Source: Alphaproteobacteria bacterium (lineage in GTDB: Bacteria; Pseudomonadota; Alphaproteobacteria; Caulobacterales; Parvularculaceae). From it: DNA of 49,502 nt. The DNA lies in NCBI GenBank assembly GCA_013151255.1, contig JAADIQ010000101.1, positions 1-49,502 on the forward strand. Direction: 5' to 3'. Shown here piece after piece: positions 45,146-49,502 of this stretch; the stretch's first letter is position 1, and every line of letters starts with the position of its first letter. Under the pieces are notes generated by a model. It worked only from the letters and a program-made list of their open reading frames with translations, was not told where the DNA came from and did not search any database. The position numbers and the translations under genes were made by a program.

Positions 45146-46497
45146 TCGCCCGCTCCCTTCCGTTTCGCGCGCAACATATTGTCCGCTGCAATCGCTGCTT
45201 GCTTGCCGTCTTCGACCGCCTGCACTGTCAGGTCTTCGCCGGATTTGATGCAGTCGCCGCCAGCATAAACGCCCGGCAGCGAAGTTTGATAATGCGCATC
45301 GACGGCAATCTTGCCGCCTTCCAGTTTTAGCGCGCTAAATATGGCGCTATTCAATGTCTGGCCAATCGCCTTCAGCACCATATCGGCAGGGAGCTCGAAA
45401 CTGTCGCCGCTCGGCGTCAACTTGCCGTCGTCCATACGCATTGTCGAAAACGCCGCGCGCTCAACTCTCGCCCCACCCGAAAACGTCTTGGGCGCGGCCC
45501 AATAACGCACGACCACACCGTTTGCGGTCGCCAAATCGCGTTCCCATTGGGTGGCGGTCATAGCGTCCGGCCCGCGCCGATACGCCAGCGTGACATTGCG
45601 CGCGCCAAGACATTTTGCTTGCACGGCCGCATCAATCGCGGTGTTGCCGCCGCCGATAACCACCACATTATCGCCAACCGGAACGCTGGATTTGTCCTCC
45701 GCCACGCGGACAGTTTCGATAAACTCAAGCGCATCACCAACCCCGGCGAGGTCCTCGCCATCAACGCCAAGACCGCGCGCATTGGTGAGCCCGGCGCCGA
45801 TGAACACTGCGTCATAATTGGTGCAAAGATCACCGAGTGAGAGATTGTCGCCAAGCACTTTACCATGTTCAATGCTAATGCCGCCTATGGCGAGAAGAAA
45901 CTCAACTTCAGCCTGGGCAAAATCATTCGCCATCTTGTATGCGGCAAGACCGTATTCATTAAGCCCGCCAGGCTTGGGCTTGGCTTCATAGACAACCACA
46001 TCATGGCCAAGCATCGCCGCACGATGGGCAAATGACAGCCCCGCCGGACCGGCGCCGACCACCGCCAATTTGCAACCCGACAATGGCGCGCGCGCAAACG
46101 GGTGGGCGCCGCCTTTGGCCATCAAATGGTCGACGGCGTGGCGTTGTAATTCGCCAATCTTCACCGGCGCGCCTTCCGTATGGTGAACAACACAGACCTC
46201 TTCGCATAAAACTTCCGTCGGACAGGCCCGCGCGCAGGCGCCGCCCATAATATTTGCCGACAGGATAGTTTGCGCCGAACCGTCGAGATTGCCGGATCGA
46301 ATCTGATGAATGAATTTCGGAATGTCGATGCGTGTCGGGCACGCATTCATGCACGGCGCATCATAGCAATAAAGACACCGGCCAGCCTCAACAATGGCCT
46401 GGGCGCCGTCCAGCGGTGGATGAAGGTCGTCAAAATTGTCGGCGATATCGCGCGCACTCAATCGCGAATTTTCTGTGGTAATTTTGAAATGCTTCAC
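45142..46497 (-). CDS. preT: NAD-dependent dihydropyrimidine dehydrogenase, subunit PreT
   Basis: The 451-residue protein starts at GTG 46497. It has an N-terminal Fe-S part with CLYCYDAPCMNACPTRIDIP and CARACPTEVLCEEVC, then FAD binding at VVGAGPAGLSFAHRAAMLGH (about residue 150) and an NAD(P)H site in VVIGGGNTAIDAAVQAKCLG (about 285). PGVYAGGDCIKSGEDLTVQA closes the flavin domain. It is the flavoprotein partner that passes electrons from NADH to PreA. It is the first gene of a six-gene minus-strand operon ending with hydA; a long spacer upstream contains no regulator gene. Confidence 0.95.
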   Translation of the reverse strand: MKHFKITTENSRLSARDIADNFDDLHPPLDGAQAIVEAGRCLYCYDAPCMNACPTRIDIPKFIHQIRSGNLDGSAQTILSANIMGGACARACPTEVLCEEVCVVHHTEGAPVKIGELQRHAVDHLMAKGGAHPFARAPLSGCKLAVVGAGPAGLSFAHRAAMLGHDVVVYEAKPKPGGLNEYGLAAYKMANDFAQAEVEFLLAIGGISIEHGKVLGDNLSLGDLCTNYDAVFIGAGLTNARGLGVDGEDLAGVGDALEFIETVRVAEDKSSVPVGDNVVVIGGGNTAIDAAVQAKCLGARNVTLAYRRGPDAMTATQWERDLATANGVVVRYWAAPKTFSGGARVERAAFSTMRMDDGKLTPSGDSFELPADMVLKAIGQTLNSAIFSALKLEGGKIAVDAHYQTSLPGVYAGGDCIKSGEDLTVQAVEDGKQAAIAADNMLRAKRKGAGE

Positions 46498-46865
46498 CCG
46501 GCAAACCTGCTCCGCTAAGTCATGAACCGAAAGGGAATAAGCCTAACGCAAACCGCACCGCTCACACAACGGCGCCCCCGCACAACGGCGCCAATGAACG
46601 CCCAATAGAACCGGCGACACAACACCTCACGCCAGAGACTCATATCCGTAGATTGCATACGAGAGTATCGGCGACGGCGACGCTCGCAACCTGGCGAGCT
46701 AGACCTTTTATAAGATTGTGCGGAAATCGCAATCACTTCCTTGCGATTGAGCAATTCCTAGAGCATTTTCGGATAAGTGTGACGCGGTTATCCGACGGTT
46801 AAGCTACAACCGGGGCTGGCTCAATATCTTGTGCGTTCAACCGGAGCATACTGGTTCGGGGGTGT
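46498..46865. other. Spacer upstream of preT with a REP-like hairpin
   Basis: No gene is supported here. AGAGCATTTTCGGATAA at about 46760 begins a palindrome, TCGGATAA (46769-46776) with TTATCCGA (46788-46795), 11-nt loop; this GAGCATTTTC-type repeat is common in alphaproteobacterial spacers. A short direct repeat CACAACGGCGCC occurs at 46565 and 46581. The region should hold the promoter for the pyrimidine operon, but none is clear. Confidence 0.5.
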
Positions 46866-47225
46866 TCACGAGATTTTTTCGATATCGCTCATGATCGAAC
46901 CCAGCAGGCGCTCATCCGTTGTCAGTAAATCTTGCTGAAGCGCGGCCTCTGGCGCAATCGCGCGATAGAGCGCCACCTTTAGCGCAACTTCCCTCACGTT
47001 ATCGGATGAATGGTTTGCCATCGCGTCGCTGAGGGCGCTCAATCGCTCTAACGCGACACTGCTATCTTCAATATCTGTCACGGTTTCTATTCCGGCCGCA
47101 ATTGTCAACTGCTCAATGAAGGGCGCTGCTTCTTCAAATAGGCCCTGTACATTCGAGCCCTCGCCATCACTGCTTACGCGCACCTTATGGGAATTTGCGG
47201 GTTTATCTTGATGAAGCGCTGGCAT
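46866..47225 (-). CDS. Small acidic protein beside the flagellar genes, unknown function
   Basis: The 119-residue product starts at ATG 47225 after GAGGAAGAAG. It is acidic and almost entirely helical (EEAAPFIEQLTIAAGIETVT, SVALERLSALSDAMANHSSD, VREVALKVALYRAIAPEAAL), with no signal, TM or cysteine. I recognise no family. It is downstream of and co-directional with fliM, 160 bp apart, so a flagellar or chemotaxis-accessory role is possible but unsupported. The coding character is good: even codon use, clean ribosome site and no competing frame. Confidence 0.7.
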   Translation of the reverse strand: MPALHQDKPANSHKVRVSSDGEGSNVQGLFEEAAPFIEQLTIAAGIETVTDIEDSSVALERLSALSDAMANHSSDNVREVALKVALYRAIAPEAALQQDLLTTDERLLGSIMSDIEKIS

Positions 47226-47387
47226 TTCGGACTTCTTCCTCGGTTTCGAACCGTCGCCATTTTATAGAGCATAAAATTTCGACATTCGCAGCAACGCCCA
47301 TTCTAGGCGGCCGGCAAACGAAATCCTAAACTGGTGTAAACTGGTTAACAAAGCCTGTAGGCCGCAGCGCATGATAGTTTCAGCTGC

Positions 47388-48311
47388 CTAGAGCAAGACG
47401 GGGTCATACAACGAACTAATCTTCACCACTTTCGATTTTTCAAAAGCCCCCAGGCGACCCGTTCCAATTGAACATCGCCCGGCGCCTGTCGCCATGGTAA
47501 TATCAAGCGAATGGTCCGCCTTGTTAGCGAGAGGAATAACCTGACCGACCTCAAGCTTTGAAAGTTCAGACAAAGTCGCTTTATATCGGTCGAGGACAAT
47601 ATCCAGTTCAATATCGCTCTGGTTGATATTGGCTTCCATTTCCTTGCGCCAGCGTGAATTGTCGTTGTCTACAACCGTGCGCTTGCGGACTGTCGTTAGC
47701 AAACCTCGACACTCCAGAAAATCGGTCGGCAAATGCATCGTGACAACGCCTGGAGCCGCTGTTTCTTCAAAAGTCAGGTCAAATGACAGGTTGATAAACG
47801 CAGCCTTATGTTGGCTGGTTACCATATCCGCTTCTTTGTCCGCCACATCAACCGGATGCAACACCCCTTCACGACGGAAGCCCGCATCTTCAGGAGGAAT
47901 TGCACATAATGGCGCCAAAAAACTATCAATCGTTGGTCTGGCCAGGGCAATATCAAGGTCGGTCGGGCATGCGCCCTCTTCCGGAAGCGTGAAGTCACCG
48001 CCCAGCAAGCTTTCACTTAGCGACGCCGTAAAGCCTGGCGCCAGCGTCACAAAAATCACCTGATCCGTATCCGCTACTACCGCTCCGTAAAGCGGAACGC
48101 CTTCCGGCAACTCCCCCAACGCCAGCTGGCCATCGGCCATGCAAACATCCATTTTTACCAACGCAACGGGCGCTTTCGTAGCGTCAGAAATTGCAGCAAC
48201 GCATGTCTCGACAAGCACAGACGCAAGCTCCTCAAGGCGAGGAAAGATTGAAATATCTATACTCGCACTTTCGATCTTTTTTGACAGCGTCGCGGCCTGC
48301 TTCTGCGTCAT
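47388..48311 (-). CDS. fliM: Flagellar motor switch protein FliM, divergent form
   Basis: FliM sits in the C-ring and sets the direction of rotation. The 307-residue product ends in a clear SpoA/FliN-like domain (INQSDIELDIVLDRYKATLS, LSKLEVGQVIPLANKADHSL, CSIGTGRLGAFEKSKVVKIS). The middle part has the FliM layout, with DQVIFVTLAPGFTASLSESL and PTIDSFLAPLCAI. The N-terminus (MTQKQAATLSKKIESASIDI) lacks the usual EIDALL-type motif that binds phosphorylated CheY. It is divergent from motB, with a 162-bp shared control region. I am confident of the domain and fairly confident of the name. Confidence 0.85.
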   Translation of the reverse strand: MTQKQAATLSKKIESASIDISIFPRLEELASVLVETCVAAISDATKAPVALVKMDVCMADGQLALGELPEGVPLYGAVVADTDQVIFVTLAPGFTASLSESLLGGDFTLPEEGACPTDLDIALARPTIDSFLAPLCAIPPEDAGFRREGVLHPVDVADKEADMVTSQHKAAFINLSFDLTFEETAAPGVVTMHLPTDFLECRGLLTTVRKRTVVDNDNSRWRKEMEANINQSDIELDIVLDRYKATLSELSKLEVGQVIPLANKADHSLDITMATGAGRCSIGTGRLGAFEKSKVVKISSLYDPVLL

Positions 48312-48405
48312 TCGCAGTAACCTTTTTAATATCCTGTGTAGCGCAGAGTTAGCGTTGAATTTGTTTATATTTTGCTAACCTTAACGGCTTTTCGCGGCTT
48401 TGGTG

Positions 48406-48421
48406 TTAGTGTCAAATTAAC
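48406..48421. promoter_or_regulatory. CtrA-like site TTAG-N7-TTAAC between fliM and motB
   Basis: TTAG at 48406, seven bases, then TTAAC ending 48421 differs by one base from the CtrA consensus TTAA-N7-TTAAC. It lies within a weak palindrome (GTGTTA/TAACAC) 52 bp upstream of motB. CtrA control of flagellar genes is established in Caulobacter and relatives; its use here is inference. Confidence 0.45.
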
Positions 48422-48473
48422 ACGCAGTTGGTTAAATTGTCGCTCCTTGTAGCGTAACCGATCCCGGCGTCCT

Positions 48474-49343
48474 GTGAGTAACTCCGAACCAACAATAATC
48501 ATCAAGAGAGTGAAGAAAGTCGCCGCCGAGGGTCACCATGGCGGCGCCTGGAAGGTGGCTTACGCCGATTTTGTAACCGCGATGATGGCCTTTTTTCTGC
48601 TCATGTGGTTGCTCAACGCAACCACGGAAGACCAGCGTAAAGGCCTTGCGGATTATTTTAACCCCTCTATTCCGATAAGCCCGATGTCTGGCGGCGGCGC
48701 AGAACTGTTGGAAGGCGCCACCATCTTCTCCGCAAAAGCCGAATCGAACGCCAGTACTGAGCCGAAGAAAAAAGACAACCAATCAACAGCCGAAGAAAAC
48801 GCCAGCGGTGAGCAAAAAAATAGCAACCAGTCCGCGAGCGAGGCTTTGAAGGAAGAAGAAACACGCATCCAAAATGCCCAGCAAGCCGCATTAGAGTCGG
48901 TTGAGGAGGACCTTCTCAGTCAGATCGGCGGCGATCAAACTGAGGGCATAGCAAGCCATATTCAATTGCGCGTAACGCCCGAAGGGCTGGTCATTGAACT
49001 CATAGACACAAACGACAATCCGCTATTTAACGTCGGCTCAACAAACGCATCGCCCATAATGGTGCTGCTTTTGGACGTTGTCGCGCAAAGCTTGTCATTG
49101 GTGGAAAACAAGATTTCTATTGTGGGGCATACTGATAGCCTGCCATATTCCAGCGGGCGAGACTACACCAATTGGGAACTTTCGACGGATCGCGCCCACG
49201 CGGCGCGCCGTTTAATGATCGCCGCAGGATTGCCGATGACGCAAGTCAACGAAGTCGCCGGCAAAGCTGATAGCGACCCCCTGGTTGAAGACAGGTTCGC
49301 TCCACAAAACCGTAGAATATCCATCACCATACTCAAGTCGTAG
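48474..49343 (+). CDS. motB: Flagellar motor stator protein MotB
   Basis: MotB anchors the stator to the peptidoglycan and carries the proton channel with MotA. The 289-residue frame starts at GTG 48474. The basic N-terminus (IIIKRVKKVAAEGHHGGAWK) leads into the single TM with the essential Asp in VAYADFVTAMMAFFLLMWLL. A linker rich in Glu, Ser and Asn (about 75-150) follows, then an OmpA-like peptidoglycan-binding domain with ISIVGHTDSLPYSSGRDYTN and WELSTDRAHAARRLMIAAGL. The plug-region sequence is typical. No motA is in the window, which is common when it lies elsewhere. The stop codon lies inside a short tandem repeat. Confidence 0.95.
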   Translation: MSNSEPTIIIKRVKKVAAEGHHGGAWKVAYADFVTAMMAFFLLMWLLNATTEDQRKGLADYFNPSIPISPMSGGGAELLEGATIFSAKAESNASTEPKKKDNQSTAEENASGEQKNSNQSASEALKEEETRIQNAQQAALESVEEDLLSQIGGDQTEGIASHIQLRVTPEGLVIELIDTNDNPLFNVGSTNASPIMVLLLDVVAQSLSLVENKISIVGHTDSLPYSSGRDYTNWELSTDRAHAARRLMIAAGLPMTQVNEVAGKADSDPLVEDRFAPQNRRISITILKS

Positions 49344-49380
49344 CAATCGCTGCGCACCAAGTCGTAGCGACCGCTGCACC
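49335..49380. repeat. Imperfect 22-24-bp tandem repeat at the motB stop
   Basis: AAGTCGTAGCAATCGCTGC-GCACC (49335-49358) is followed at once by AAGTCGTAGCGACCGCTGC-ACC (49359-49380). The first copy includes the last two codons and the TAG of motB, so the second is a duplicated gene end. Confidence 0.7.
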
Positions 49381-49458
49381 GATTATGAAAATTTTAATCA
49401 CATTGACCGATAGTCCGAAAGAACTTGGTTAACAATAATGCAAATGTGAGTTGTAGTT

Positions 49459-49502
49459 ATGGGTCTTTCATCTTCTCTGAACGCCGGCGTCAGCGGGCTA
49501 GC
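49459..49502 (+). CDS. flgE: Flagellar hook protein, first 14 codons only
   Basis: ATG 49459 opens MGLSSSLNAGVSGL, the conserved N-terminal D0 helix of axial flagellar proteins. The exact form S-LNAGVSGL is commonest in hook protein FlgE of Alphaproteobacteria, but FlgK or FlgF share similar starts, so the name is probable rather than certain. The window ends after 44 bases. It follows motB by 115 bp, so it belongs to the same flagellar cluster. Confidence 0.6.
   Translation, partial: MGLSSSLNAGVSGL

Noticed and set aside
46515..46754. 79-codon Arg-rich minus-strand frame upstream of preT
   Set aside because: Basic, Cys- and Arg-rich composition without a ribosome site looks non-coding; no transposase motif could be recognised.

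Overview
The window looks like chromosomal DNA of an aerobic, flagellated, Gram-negative alphaproteobacterium. Pointers are a divergent fliM/motB/flgE flagellar locus with a CtrA-like TTAG-N7-TTAAC site, a complete FecI/FecR/TonB-receptor cassette, a CHASE2-type cyclase, AAHS-type transport, and intergenic hairpin repeats of a kind common in Alphaproteobacteria. I cannot assign the genus. A marine or freshwater heterotroph of the Hyphomonadales/Parvularculales type would fit, but that is a guess. No rRNA, tRNA, CRISPR array, prophage or insertion sequence was seen.

Layout. 1-8.6 kb: the 5' part of xseA (minus), a TPR protein, a hairpin-rich spacer, a very acidic Glu-Pro single-pass membrane protein, then an overlapping operon purD / alpha-beta hydrolase / half-size GDT1 protein / phosphotransferase. 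8.6-10.5 kb: an MFS carrier preceded by an unannotated-type 32-codon membrane peptide gene whose Shine-Dalgarno abuts a hairpin. 10.5-20.6 kb: an envelope and second-messenger block: a vWA protein ending in four exactly 86-residue repeats, an M48 peptidase, a CHASE2-class III cyclase coupled to a FecR-like periplasmic protein, a CsgG-like protein followed by a large cysteine-bracketed helical protein, and a Crp/Fnr regulator. 20.9-25.7 kb: sigma factor / anti-sigma / TonB receptor, more A+T-rich than its surroundings.

25.7-31.8 kb is the most unusual part. Two divergent transcription units encode three different proteins that each carry a fused Rieske [2Fe-2S] domain: on a ThDP enzyme, on a glutamate-synthase-like FMN/[3Fe-4S] domain, and on a YedZ/MsrQ-like haem membrane domain. 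They are joined by two tiny membrane proteins and a Tat-like anchored protein with a Cys/His cluster motif. The units are packed with 1-4 base junctions, which suggests one redox system of unknown substrate.

31.8-38.4 kb: a CPA1 antiporter, then TetR / MMPL exporter / LolA-like protein (frameshifted in this sequence) / outer-membrane barrel, probably a lipid or hydrophobic-compound export cassette. 38.5-46.5 kb: a six-gene minus-strand operon for reductive pyrimidine catabolism (preT, preA, mmsA-type dehydrogenase, beta-ureidopropionase, NCS1 permease, dihydropyrimidinase). 46.9-49.5 kb: flagellar motor genes, with the window ending 14 codons into a hook-protein gene.
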